The position numbers were made by a program, and so were the translations under genes. A stretch of DNA of 64,000 nucleotides from Hoeflea algicola (lineage in GTDB: Bacteria > Pseudomonadota > Alphaproteobacteria > Rhizobiales > Rhizobiaceae): assembly GCF_026619415.1 (NCBI RefSeq), contig NZ_JAOVZR010000001.1, positions 3,952,501 to 4,016,500 of the forward strand. The letters run 5' to 3'. The notes under the pieces are model-generated. The model was not told the origin of the DNA and did no database searches. It saw nothing but the letters and a program-made list of their open reading frames with translations. This document shows positions 46,491 to 55,260 of this stretch, one piece after another; the stretch's first letter is position 1, and each line of letters starts with the position of its first letter.

Positions 46491-47427
46491 TGTCGGTCCG
46501 CAAAGAAGTTGAATGATATGAATCGTTTGTGATTCGATGCCGTTGATTTGATTCGACGATGGGATGGAGGCTATGTGGACGAAAGCGAACCGTGGGAAAT
46601 ACAATCGGGATGGTCTGCGCTATCCCAGCGATCTGACGGATGCGGAATGGGCGCTGGTCGAGCCTTTGATACCTCCTGCCAAGCGGGGTGGCCGCAGGCG
46701 TGAGGTCAATGTGCGCGAGGTTCTTAACGGCCTGCTTTATGTTCTCAGCACCGGCTGCCAATGGCGGGCTGTTCCGAAGGACTTGCCGCCGAAGAGCACC
46801 CTGTTCAGCTATTTCGACCTTTGGAACTGGGACGGCACACTCGGCCGTATTCATCAGGAGCTTTATGTGAAATGCCGCGAGGCGATGGGACGCGAGGCTA
46901 GCCCGACGGCGGCGGTCATCGACAGCCAGAGCGTCAAAGGCGCGGAAAAAGGGGGCTTGTATCGACCCGAGCGGGTATGATGCGGGGAAGAAGGTCAAGG
47001 GTAAGAAGCGGCATATCCTTGTCGACACGGTAGGTCTGCTGCTGCATGCGCTGGTTCATCCAGCCGACATCCAGGACCGCGACGGCGGTCTGCTGGTCAT
47101 CAAGACGTTGTTCGGGCGCTATCCGTTTTTGAAGAAACTCTTTGCGGACGGTGGCTATCAGGGACCTGTCTTCGCCAAGGGTCAGAAGAAGGCCATGCCC
47201 GGGCTGGCGATCAAGATCATCAAGCGATCCGACATCGTCAAGGGTTTTGAGGTTCTGCCGAGACGCTGGGTGGTCGAACGGACTTTCGCGTGGCTTGGGC
47301 GATGCCGCAGGCTAGCCAAGGACTTCGAGAACCTGTCGCGCAACGCGCTCGCCTTTCTCAAACTCGCGTCTATCCGCCTCATGCTGCGAAGGCTCTGTTC
47401 AAAATGAACAACTTTCCGGACCGACTC
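46491..47427 (+). mobile_element. IS5-family (IS427-like) insertion sequence, 937 bp
   Basis: It is bounded by TCAG at 46487-46490 and 47428-47431. The ends are imperfect inverted repeats sharing GTCGGTCCG and then AAAG. It carries one transposase in two frames, on the plus strand. Because it lies in the second position of an operon-like array it is expected to be polar on downstream genes unless it supplies a promoter. Confidence 0.9.
46564..47407 (+). CDS. IS5-family transposase, two frames (orfA/orfB)
   Basis: OrfA (46564-46980) has RYPSDLTDAEWALVEPLIPP, the helix-turn-helix-like LNGLLYVLSTGCQWRAVPKDLP, and the first DDE Asp in AAVIDSQSVKGAEKGG. The frame then has to move by +1 at the AAAAAGGGGG stretch (about 46946-46955) to read ACIDPSGYDAGKKVKGKKRHILVDTVGLL, KKLFADGGYQG (second Asp) and RRWVVERTFAWLGRCRRLAKDFE (Glu), ending at 47407. 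IS5/IS427 elements often use programmed frameshifting here, so activity is possible; a true indel is the alternative. Confidence 0.82.
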
Positions 47428-47900
47428 TCAGGGCTGTGATTGAGCGCAATCTCCTGGCCACGATTTTTACCTGCCAAGCGGCTGCTGAAGGAATGATGCA
47501 AAGGCGAAACGGTCGAATTGTCACAATCAGCTCAACTGCTGCGTTTATTGGAAGGCCAAATTCCGCGATATATGCGACGGCCAAAGCTGCAGCAGTTCAT
47601 TATACAAGGTGCCTTGCCACCCAACTGCGTCCATTTTGCATAAACGTCAATTCGATCGCGCCTGGGGAAACTCGTACTGCTCGCTTTTTGGCCACCAGGG
47701 AGGTCGACGAGAACCGACTCATGGATGGGGGCACACTGGATCGGGTCGCCCTTATCGATGAAGTAAGTCGCGTGACGGAAGTATTCGTAGGCCCACTTGG
47801 CGATTTCGTCAGTGGCCAGGTCATTCGTGTGGATGGAGGTGCTCAATGTTGGCCTGCATAACAGACTGCAGGACTTCATTGGAGTAATGGGAGATTGTTG

Positions 47901-49182
47901 ATGTCACAAATTGAACTGGTGAATGCGTGGGCGAAAGCTACGCCGGGTCCATCATGGGGCTACATGAACCTACCCGCGCAACTCAGCCCTGTAATTGTAA
48001 GGGGCAATGGCGCCAGAGTCTTTGATGCATCGGGAAAATCCTATGTCGACCACCTCCTGAGCAGCGGACCGTTGATCGTAGGTCACGCTCATCCCGTAGT
48101 TGTGGAGGCTGTGACCGATCAATTATCGAGGGGATCGGCATACTTTGCGATAAATATGCCAGCTATTGAACTTGCTCAAGAGATCCTCGGCGCCTCTCTG
48201 TGTGGTGATACTCTGCACTACCAAACCACCGGTAGCGAAGCAACGGCGGCAGCACTGCGGATTGCACGGGCTGCAACAGGCCGATCGAAAGTAATAAAAT
48301 TCGAAGGTGGCTTTCATGGAAGCCACGATCTAGCACAATTGTCGAACGATGCAGTCGTCGATCGACCAGCGCCCATGATTAACCCTTCTAGCGCTGGTGG
48401 ATCTCCGGGTATGTGCCAAGATGCGTTAATCGCAGTTTATAATGACATCACATCGGTCGAAGCGCTCGTGGCGCAGAATCGAGACAATATTGCATGCGTC
48501 ATCATTGAGCCGATCCAACGTGCAATTATGCCTCAACCCGGATTCTTGGAGCAGCTACGCGCACTGACGCACAAGGAAGGGATACTCCTGATCTATGATG
48601 AAGTCGTAACCGGTTTTCGGGTGGCTTGGGGGGGGCTCAAGAGGTGTTCGGGGTCGTTCCTGATCTTGCCTGCTATGGAAAGGCGATTGGTGGGGGTTCC
48701 CTCTTTCGGCCGTTGTTGGCCCTCGTGAGTTGATGAGCCTCGCCGACCCTCGACGTCGTGATGCGGGGGAACCTTATTGCTTCCTTTCCGGGACGTTGAC
48801 TGGAAATCCAATTTCGGCGACTGCGGGGCTCGCTACGCTTAGGTTGCTGAAGGAACCTGGTACCTACGACAGGCTCCGCGCACGCACGCATCAACTTAGT
48901 GACGGCATCAGGCAAATGGGGCAGCGCAAGGGAATTCAACTTCTCGTCGGCGAATGTTGCTCGATGATCCAAGTATATTTCACCGAGCAAAACACTTTGT
49001 CCAATGCACGAGACGTCTTGAAGACCGACAAGAAAATGGCCGTGAAATTCGGGCGCAAGCTGATCGAAAACGGTGTCCTGACAACACCGGGTGGCAAGAT
49101 GTATCTCTCTACAGGACACAGCGAAGAGGATATTGAGGAAACTCTCTCTGTTATTGGAATGACTTTGGATGAAATCATATAA
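47901..49182 (+). pseudogene. Class III aminotransferase (glutamate-1-semialdehyde aminomutase-like), frameshifted twice
   Basis: The reconstructed protein has about 427 residues: RVFDASGKSYVDHLLSSGPLIVGHAHP, the PLP loop TTGSEATAAALRIARAATG, VIKFEGGFHGSHD, and the cofactor Asp in [17 protein letters not shown]. After repair it reads [23 protein letters not shown] (Schiff-base Lys) and SGTLTGNPISATAGLATLRLL. One missing G in the 8-G run at 48628-48635 and one in the 5-G run at 48692-48696 break it. It belongs to the omega-amino/GSA aminotransferase group and probably transaminates the ring-opened or oxidised substrate of the island (inference). GGGAG precedes the ATG at 47901. Confidence 0.85.
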
Positions 49183-49245
49183 TAACAAAAATTTGTTTCG
49201 GCAATTCTCAAAATTGTGGAATTAGAAATAGTAAAAGGCACGAAT

Positions 49246-50226
49246 ATGAGTGATACGGTCAATCCACCCCCTCCAAATAAATATAAATCTGCAGAAATCG
49301 TAGATTTAGCTATCCGACACAGCAACGTACTCGCATTGATAGCACTAATAGTGATAGCAGGAGTAGCGTCTCCATACTTCTTCGAATGGAGAAACATCAT
49401 GAACTTTCTGCGAGGATCAGCGCCTCTTGCTTTGGTGGCGATCGGAACGACGATCGTAATTCTGAGTCGCGGCATCGATCTTTCAGTTGGTTCATTGGTA
49501 GGCGTTTCTGCAACGGTCGTAGCGGCAATAATACCATTCAACCCAGTACTTGCAGTTACGCTCGCACTCGTTAGCGGACTCCTTCTTGGAGCTGTCAACG
49601 GATTTCTTATAACCCGATTCAACTTGCAACCTTTCATAGCCACTCTAGCGATGCTCATTTCAGGGCGTGGAATTGTATACATGTACACGGAAGGGTCCAA
49701 TATCGTCGTTCGCGATCCTCCGAAATGGTTCAGTTTTATCGGTTCTGGATACGTTGGCCCGTTCCCCACCCCGGTCGTTATCGCAGTCGCTGCCTTCATC
49801 TGCATGATCTTAGTCATGCGCGAAACGCAATTCGGCCGCCATGTGTACGGGATTGGGGCTAACGAAGAAGCTTGCAAGCTTTTTGGCATCAACGTCAAAG
49901 GAGTTACGCTCCGCATATACATGCTTAGTGGCCTGCTCTCCGCTTTGGCAGGGATTATACTTGTGAGTCGACTGACCGTCGCGGAACCCAACGCCGGACA
50001 CCTCATGGAGCTGGATGCGATATCCGCAACGTTGATTGGGGGAACGACATTCACGGGTGGCATCGGCAGTCTTGGAGGAACGGTAATTGGCGTTCTCGTA
50101 CTGGCAATTTTGGGAAATACGCTCAACCTGGTGGGGATATCACCATTCCTCCAGATGTTCCTTCAGGGTGTGATCATCGTGATCGCTGTCCTGATGAGTG
50201 AAATGCGGCAGAAAGTCTTGAAATAA
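49246..50226 (+). CDS. Ribose-type ABC transporter permease
   Basis: A 326-residue membrane protein of the RbsC/branched-chain permease family with about 8-10 helices. It shows VAIGTTIVILSRGIDLSVGSLVGVSATV, NGFLITRFNLQPFIATLAMLISGRG, the EAA-like loop FGRHVYGIGANEEACKLFGINVKG, and DAISATLIGGTTFTGGIGSLGGTVIG. It is the first gene of a permease, binding protein, ATPase set. The intergenic stretch before it (49183-49245) is AT-rich. Confidence 0.9.
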   Translation: MSDTVNPPPPNKYKSAEIVDLAIRHSNVLALIALIVIAGVASPYFFEWRNIMNFLRGSAPLALVAIGTTIVILSRGIDLSVGSLVGVSATVVAAIIPFNPVLAVTLALVSGLLLGAVNGFLITRFNLQPFIATLAMLISGRGIVYMYTEGSNIVVRDPPKWFSFIGSGYVGPFPTPVVIAVAAFICMILVMRETQFGRHVYGIGANEEACKLFGINVKGVTLRIYMLSGLLSALAGIILVSRLTVAEPNAGHLMELDAISATLIGGTTFTGGIGSLGGTVIGVLVLAILGNTLNLVGISPFLQMFLQGVIIVIAVLMSEMRQKVLK

Positions 50227-50248
50227 ACCAATAACTTGGAGGAAAGAA

Positions 50249-51241
50249 ATGACTGATAAATCAAAAACTGTATCCCGTCGCACCTTATTGGGAGGAATGG
50301 TTGGAGCTGGCCTGGCGATGCCAGTCATTCTAAACAGCGCCTTGGCGGAATCATCACTCAAAGGTATGCGGGTGGGCTATTCGACCAGTCTTGCCGCCAA
50401 TGAATGGATGGTGGCGCAGCGTCGCGGTGTAATAGAAACTTCGGCAAAGCACGGCTTCGAGCTATCGGTTGTGGATGCCAATGACCGACCTTCAAAACAA
50501 GTTCAGGACATAGAGGATCTGGTGGTGCGGCGTATGGATGCCATTATCATCAACACCTACTACGCTGATGCAATCACACCCGCTGTAAAACAGATTAACG
50601 AAGCGGGAATTCCTTTAGTAGTACTAAGTTCTTCGTTAGCAAGTAGTGTTGAATGGACGGCGCATCTTGCCACCGACAATTTGGGGACTTCCACCAGAGC
50701 TGGCCACATCTATGCAGAAAAGCTTAACGGCAAGGGCAAAGTGATCCTTATAGAGGGGAAAACTGGATCGTTTGTTAATGAGGAGCGAACTCGTGGATGG
50801 CGTTCCGTAATCGATAAAAACCCGGAAATTGAGATAGTCGGTCATGCCGTTGCAAACTATGAGCGGGGCCTTGCACTGCGAAAGATGGAAGAATTTCTGA
50901 ATAGTCAACGAGATATCGATGCCGTCTACTGTAATAATGACGAAATGGCGCTCGGCGTACTTCAGGCGGTTCGAGAAGCAGGTCGCGAGAGGGATATTTG
51001 GATTACCGGATATGACGGTGTGCAACCAGATATCATGCATGCGATCGCGAAAGGCGAAATATTCGGAACTTTCCACAACAGCCCGATGGGTGTCGAAGGT
51101 GTCGAGGTTGTCGCCAAAATTCTGCGTGATGAACCGGTCGACAAACGTATTGTTTTCCAGTCTCCCTTCATAAATGCGGAAAACCTCGCCGAGTTCTGGG
51201 ATCCGGAATCAGGCATGAAGATGAGGCCTTCGCAGATCTAG
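50249..51241 (+). CDS. Sugar-type ABC substrate-binding protein with Tat signal
   Basis: A 330-residue periplasmic binding protein of the ribose/galactose family. The Tat motif SRRTLLGG is followed by a hydrophobic stretch ending NSALAES, so it is exported folded. The mature part has MRVGYSTSLAANEWMVAQRRGVIE, DLVVRRMDAIIINTYYADAITPAVKQINEAGIPLVV and AVYCNNDEMALGVLQAVREAGR, and IWITGYDGVQPDIMHAIAKGE. Tat export is unusual for this family but not rare in alphaproteobacteria. AGGA precedes the start. Confidence 0.92.
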   Translation: MTDKSKTVSRRTLLGGMVGAGLAMPVILNSALAESSLKGMRVGYSTSLAANEWMVAQRRGVIETSAKHGFELSVVDANDRPSKQVQDIEDLVVRRMDAIIINTYYADAITPAVKQINEAGIPLVVLSSSLASSVEWTAHLATDNLGTSTRAGHIYAEKLNGKGKVILIEGKTGSFVNEERTRGWRSVIDKNPEIEIVGHAVANYERGLALRKMEEFLNSQRDIDAVYCNNDEMALGVLQAVREAGRERDIWITGYDGVQPDIMHAIAKGEIFGTFHNSPMGVEGVEVVAKILRDEPVDKRIVFQSPFINAENLAEFWDPESGMKMRPSQI

Positions 51242-51274
51242 CTGCGTAGTTTCTAAATAGCGAGGGAGGAAGGT

Positions 51275-52063
51275 ATGAAAGCGAATGATTGGGAGGCTCC
51301 GAAAGGAACGAAAACCTTTCTTCATGCTAAGTCGATCTCTAAGAGTTATGGCGGTCTCAAAGCCGTCAGCGAGGTTGACCTCAAAATCCACAGGGGCGAG
51401 GTTGTTGCCCTTGTGGGAGACAATGGCGCAGGGAAATCAACTCTTATAAAGATGCTGTCTGGCGTCATCTCTCCGGACAGGGGTGCCATAGAGATAGACG
51501 GTCAGCCGATAAGGTTCCTTGGTCCCAGCGATGCCCGAACGGCTGGAATAGAAACGCTGCATCAACACTTAGGACTTGTTGAGGTCTTCAATGTTCCGGA
51601 GAACATTTTCCTCGGACAGGAGCTAACGCGCCGTCGTCTTGGTATCTTCAAGGGACTTGACCACGCCAAAATGCGGAGGTTAACGGAGGAATTGCTCCGC
51701 CGAGTAGATCTGCGATTGCCGTCGCTCGACCAACCTGTGAAAGCAATGTCAGGCGGGCAAAGGCAAGCGGTCGCCATCACTCGCATGCTGTTGAATGAGG
51801 TGCACTTGCTCATCATGGACGAGCCGATGGCCGCGCTCGGTGTTGATGAAGGACGCAAAGTTCTCGATCTGATCGTAACCCTTCGGGAACGAGAATTGTC
51901 AACACTCATCATCAGTCACAATCTCGAACATGTCTTCGCAATTGCTGATCGTATTGCAGTGATGAAAAATGGAGAACTTATCTCGGTTGTAAATACTCGG
52001 GAAACAACCAGCGATGAGGTCGTAGGTATGATCGTCTCCGGCCGCAGTTACAAGGAAGCCTGA
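51275..52063 (+). CDS. Sugar-type ABC transporter ATPase, single domain
   Basis: A 262-residue ATPase with Walker A VALVGDNGAGKSTLIKML, Q-loop HQHLGLVEVF, signature MSGGQRQAVAITRML, Walker B LLIMDEPMAALGVDEG and switch His in LIISHNLEHVF. It has one ABC domain, as in FrcA, whereas RbsA-type partners carry two in tandem. It completes the importer with the permease and binding protein before it. Confidence 0.92.
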   Translation: MKANDWEAPKGTKTFLHAKSISKSYGGLKAVSEVDLKIHRGEVVALVGDNGAGKSTLIKMLSGVISPDRGAIEIDGQPIRFLGPSDARTAGIETLHQHLGLVEVFNVPENIFLGQELTRRRLGIFKGLDHAKMRRLTEELLRRVDLRLPSLDQPVKAMSGGQRQAVAITRMLLNEVHLLIMDEPMAALGVDEGRKVLDLIVTLRERELSTLIISHNLEHVFAIADRIAVMKNGELISVVNTRETTSDEVVGMIVSGRSYKEA

Positions 52064-52102
52064 TTCAGATTCGAAACGACGTTATTTGGTGAGGAGAGAA
52101 AG

Positions 52103-53830
52103 ATGGTAGAGCGCCGCAAATCCAAAGACCTTAGGAGTAGTCGCTGGTTCGCGGCAGAGGATCTGCGCGGTTTTGGCCACCGCTCTCGTGCGATGCAAAT
52201 GGGCTACGACACGGATGATTTTCTTGGCAAACCGGTCGTGGCAATTATCAATACGTGGAGCGACATAAACCCTTGCCACGCTCACTTCCGCAATCGCGTG
52301 GAACACGTGAAGCGCGGGGTACTCCAGGGCGGTGGTTTTCCACTCGAATTGCCCGCGATGTCGCTGTCGGAGAATTTTGTCAAGCCCACGACGATGCTCT
52401 ATCGCAACCTGCTGGCGATGGAAGTTGAGGAACTGCTTCGATGCCATCCGGTAGACGGGGTTGTGCTTATGGGAGGTTGCGACAAAACTACGCCAGCGAC
52501 CGTTATGGGTGCGGTCAGTATGAATCTTCCGATGATCTTCCTTCCGGCCGGTCCGATGATGCGAGGGCATGTCAACGGGAAGATTGTCGGATCGGGTTCC
52601 GATGTATGGAAATACTGGGCTGAAAAGGAGGCAGGTAACATTTCCGAGGGGGACTGGAGAGATATTGAGGCCGGTATTGCCAGATCGCACGGAACATGTA
52701 TGACGATGGGTACTGCTTCGACCATGACTCTCATCACAGAGGCTCTTGGCCTGAGCCTTCCCGGGGCCTCTTCGATTCCTGCGGGTGATTCGGCGCATCC
52801 ACGTATGTCGGCTGCCTGTGGGCGGCGTATCGTCGAAATGATCTGGAATGACGTCACCCCGAGCACAATTCTCACACGGAGGTCGTTCGAGAACGCGCTA
52901 GTGGTTCATAATGCGATCGCGGGTTCGACTAATGCCATCATTCATCTAATCGCCATGGCGGGTCGCGCTGGAGTATCCTTGACTATGGACGACTTCGACA
53001 TTTCCGCAAGAACCACTCCTGTGATTGCAAATCTGAGACCATCCGGCGCATGGCTAATGGAGGACTTTCATATTGCCGGTGGCACTCGCGCTCTTCTAAA
53101 TGTTCTTTCTCCTTTTCTTCATCTCGATGAAAAGACCATCTCGGGTAGGACGCTTGGAGAGAATTTGGTCGGAGCAAAGGTCTTTGACAACGACGTCATC
53201 AGGCCACTCGACAAACCGATCTCATCCATAGTGGGTACTGCGGTGCTGTTCGGCAACCTAGCACCAAACGGTTGCGTGATGAAGCCGGCGGCCGCCGAAG
53301 CGAGGCTTTTAAGACATACAGGCCCAGCGTTGGTTTTCGATAACTACGACGACATGGCTAAGGCAATCAACGATCCTGATTTAGACGTGACACCTGACCA
53401 TGTGCTGATCCTCCGGAATGCGGGCCCAGTTGGTGGGCCCGGCATGCCGGAATGGGGGATGCTGCCGATACCACGAAAGCTACTGCACAAGGGGGTTCGC
53501 GACATGTTACGGATATCTGACGCGCGAATGAGTGGTACGAGTTATGGGGCGTGCATACTTCATGTCTCTCCAGAGGCTCATGTCGGAGGGCCTTTGTCCG
53601 CAGTTCGAAACGGCGACCTAATCTCCGTCGATGTTGAAGCTCGTTCGCTGAACTTGCTCGTTCCTGATGTTGTGATCGCAGAGCGTATGTCTTCATCTTC
53701 GAGCCCTCCTCCCTCTTCATCTCGTGGTTTCGCGGGGATGTTCACCAGACATGTGACGCAGGCACACCTTGGTTGCGATTTTGATTTTTTGGAAGGAGTG
53801 GAAATCTTGCCGGAGCCAGAAATTCACTAA
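52103..53830 (+). CDS. IlvD/Edd-family dehydratase, sugar-acid type
   Basis: A 575-residue iron-sulfur dehydratase. Cysteine-containing stretches are TWSDINPCHAHFRNRVEHVKRG, LMGGCDKTTPATVMGAVSMNLP and ARSHGTCMTMGTASTMTLITEALG, with the later serine/lysine region in PAGDSAHPRMS. The family removes water from aldonic acids or dihydroxy acids, giving 2-keto-3-deoxy acids. With an HpcH/HpaI aldolase next door, a sugar-acid role (arabinonate, fuconate or rhamnonate-like) is more likely than branched-chain amino acid synthesis. The C-terminal segment RMSSSSSPPPSSSRGF replaces the usual aromatic/proline stretch and looks odd. Confidence 0.88.
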   Translation: MVERRKSKDLRSSRWFAAEDLRGFGHRSRAMQMGYDTDDFLGKPVVAIINTWSDINPCHAHFRNRVEHVKRGVLQGGGFPLELPAMSLSENFVKPTTMLYRNLLAMEVEELLRCHPVDGVVLMGGCDKTTPATVMGAVSMNLPMIFLPAGPMMRGHVNGKIVGSGSDVWKYWAEKEAGNISEGDWRDIEAGIARSHGTCMTMGTASTMTLITEALGLSLPGASSIPAGDSAHPRMSAACGRRIVEMIWNDVTPSTILTRRSFENALVVHNAIAGSTNAIIHLIAMAGRAGVSLTMDDFDISARTTPVIANLRPSGAWLMEDFHIAGGTRALLNVLSPFLHLDEKTISGRTLGENLVGAKVFDNDVIRPLDKPISSIVGTAVLFGNLAPNGCVMKPAAAEARLLRHTGPALVFDNYDDMAKAINDPDLDVTPDHVLILRNAGPVGGPGMPEWGMLPIPRKLLHKGVRDMLRISDARMSGTSYGACILHVSPEAHVGGPLSAVRNGDLISVDVEARSLNLLVPDVVIAERMSSSSSPPPSSSRGFAGMFTRHVTQAHLGCDFDFLEGVEILPEPEIH

Positions 53831-53917
53831 ACATCTTATTCCCAATGAGTACCGCAATTTTAGAACCGTAATGTGATCTAAAACTCTAGAGAGCATTGAA
53901 GGAAGCAGGCAGTAGAG

Positions 53918-54691
53918 ATGGAAATTAGACGCAATCGTTTCAAACGAGCACTGGAAAAGCGCATTCCGCAAATCGGAATGTGGACCAATCTTGGCTCTGA
54001 TTTTATTGCAGAGATAATCGCGGATGCTGAGTTCGATTGGATCCTATTGGATATGGAACATGCGCCAAATGAAATTGGAGATGTGCTGAGACAATTGCAG
54101 GCTGTTGACTGCCGTCATACAGCACCGATTGTGCGCCCCCCGTGGAATGATCCCGTCATTCTGAAGCGTCTGCTGGATCTGGGATTCCAAAGCTTCTTGA
54201 TACCTTTCGTGCAAAACCATCATGAAGCGGAACTGGCGGTGAAGGCGACCAGATACCCACCGTTGGGTAACCGAGGGGTGGCCGGATCTATGCGAGCGTC
54301 TCGGTTTGGCCGCGTGAAAAATTACACGCAGGAAGCTGCAGATGAGATCTGCGTTCTTGTCCAGGTGGAAACACGGGAAGCATTGGACAATTTGGAGGAC
54401 ATCGCGGCAACAGAAGGAGTGGACGGCGTCTTTATCGGTCCCTCAGACCTCGCGGCGTCGGTTGGTTATCTCGGACGACCTGACCATCCTGATATGAAGG
54501 CATTAATTTCAGAGGCGATCCGGCGAATCAATTCCGCCGGCAAAGTTGCTGGTATCCTTGCGCCGATCCCTTCTGACGCTCATCGTTGGCTCGATGAGGG
54601 AGCCATGTTCGTATCAGTTGGGGTTGACGCGAACATGGTGGTTCGCTCAACAGCGGAACTCCGGGCCCAGTTTCCTGCATCTTCAGCCTAA
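53918..54691 (+). CDS. HpcH/HpaI-family aldolase
   Basis: A 257-residue class II pyruvate aldolase. Motifs are QIGMWTNLGSDFIAEIIADAEFDWILLDMEHAPN, the glutamate/aspartate metal site in LVQVETREALDN and VFIGPSDLAASVGY, and FQSFLIPFVQNHHEAELAVKATRYPPLGNRGV. It cleaves 2-keto-3-deoxy acids to pyruvate plus an aldehyde. It follows the dehydratase by 87 bp and is the last intact gene of the island. The remaining 150 bp to the IS3 remnant carry no gene. Confidence 0.9.
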   Translation: MEIRRNRFKRALEKRIPQIGMWTNLGSDFIAEIIADAEFDWILLDMEHAPNEIGDVLRQLQAVDCRHTAPIVRPPWNDPVILKRLLDLGFQSFLIPFVQNHHEAELAVKATRYPPLGNRGVAGSMRASRFGRVKNYTQEAADEICVLVQVETREALDNLEDIAATEGVDGVFIGPSDLAASVGYLGRPDHPDMKALISEAIRRINSAGKVAGILAPIPSDAHRWLDEGAMFVSVGVDANMVVRSTAELRAQFPASSA

Positions 54692-54752
54692 ACGTTTGAT
54701 CCCGGATTTTGGTGGTGCAATATTTCCCTTGTGATGGAGAAAAGCACGATAG

Positions 54753-54780
54753 TGTCAATCGGCATGCAATCCTGACCCCT
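54753..54780 (+). repeat. Possible end of an IS21-type element (scar)
   Basis: The 28 bp TGTCAATCGGCATGCAATCC plus TGACCCC resembles the terminal repeat unit of some IS21-family elements. No transposase accompanies it, so it would be a solo end left after deletion. Recognition is by eye only. Confidence 0.35.
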
Positions 54781-54792
54781 GGAGTTGCCCCC

Positions 54793-55260
54793 TGAAAGTG
54801 GTCCACCAACTGGGATAGATTATCCCTCAAATTGGAGGATCAGCGATGGCTGGAAAACGAGAGAAGCCGGAAGAGATTGTATCGAAGCTTCGGCAGGTTG
54901 AAGTTCTGCAAGGGCAAGGTGCGACGATTGCTGACGCGGTGCGCCAGATCGGCGTGACACAGCAGACGTTTTATCGATGGCGGAAGCTCTATGGCGGGAT
55001 GCAGCGATCTCAACTCACTCGGCTGAAAGAGCTGGAGAAGGAGAACCAGCGGCTTCGGCGGGCGGTGTCTGACCTGACACTGGACAAACTCATCCTGACC
55101 GAGGCGGCAAAGGGAAACTTCTAAGCCCTTCGCGTCGTCGCAAGTGCATCGACCATGTGCGGCGGGAGCTTGGCGTATCGGAACGCCGCGCCTGCCGCAC
55201 GCTCGGACAACACCGATCCACACAGCGCAAGGTGCCACAGGGCCGGGCAGATGAAGAACG
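54793..55260 (+). mobile_element. IS3-family element, left part only
   Basis: It begins with the IS3-like terminus TGAAAGTGGTCCACC and contains an intact orfA followed by the first about 45 codons of orfB ([30 protein letters not shown], then [12 protein letters not shown]). At 55261 a second IS3-type element starts, so orfB is cut. The rest of this element would lie beyond the nested block, outside the window or lost. Confidence 0.85.
54846..55124 (+). CDS. IS3-family transposase orfA
   Basis: A 92-residue orfA with a helix-turn-helix ([44 protein letters not shown]) and a leucine-zipper tail ([28 protein letters not shown]). It binds the IS ends. The orfB frame starts overlapping its stop, as in IS3 elements that make OrfAB by -1 frameshifting, but orfB is truncated so no active transposase can be made from it. 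Confidence 0.88.
   Translation: MAGKREKPEEIVSKLRQVEVLQGQGATIADAVRQIGVTQQTFYRWRKLYGGMQRSQLTRLKELEKENQRLRRAVSDLTLDKLILTEAAKGNF

Larger units (their letters stand above)
46111..47861 (+). pseudogene. SDR-family oxidoreductase interrupted by an IS element
   Basis: The N-terminal part (46111-46490) has the NAD(P) motif VALVTGAGRGIGRAIADHL and LVHNAGGDISAAG. The C-terminal part (47432-47861) has RIVTISSTAAFIGRPNSAIYATAKAA with the Ser and Tyr-x-x-x-Lys catalytic residues, then NVNSIAPGETRT and GQVIRVDGGAQ. Between them sits a 937-bp IS5-family element with a TCAG duplication. Removing the element and one TCAG yields a continuous 269-residue reading frame across DVRAVIERN. The start overlaps the hyuB stop by 8 bp. 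It is a dehydrogenase of the operon, now disrupted. Confidence 0.9.

Noticed and set aside
46345..47028. 227-codon minus-strand frame over the IS5 insertion
   Set aside because: It spans the IS/SDR junction antisense to both genes, so it cannot be an ancestral gene.
48936..50126. 396-codon minus-strand frame across the aminotransferase end and ABC permease
   Set aside because: Antisense to two well-recognised genes and crosses their boundary; composition is Ser/Thr/Pro-rich without a fold.
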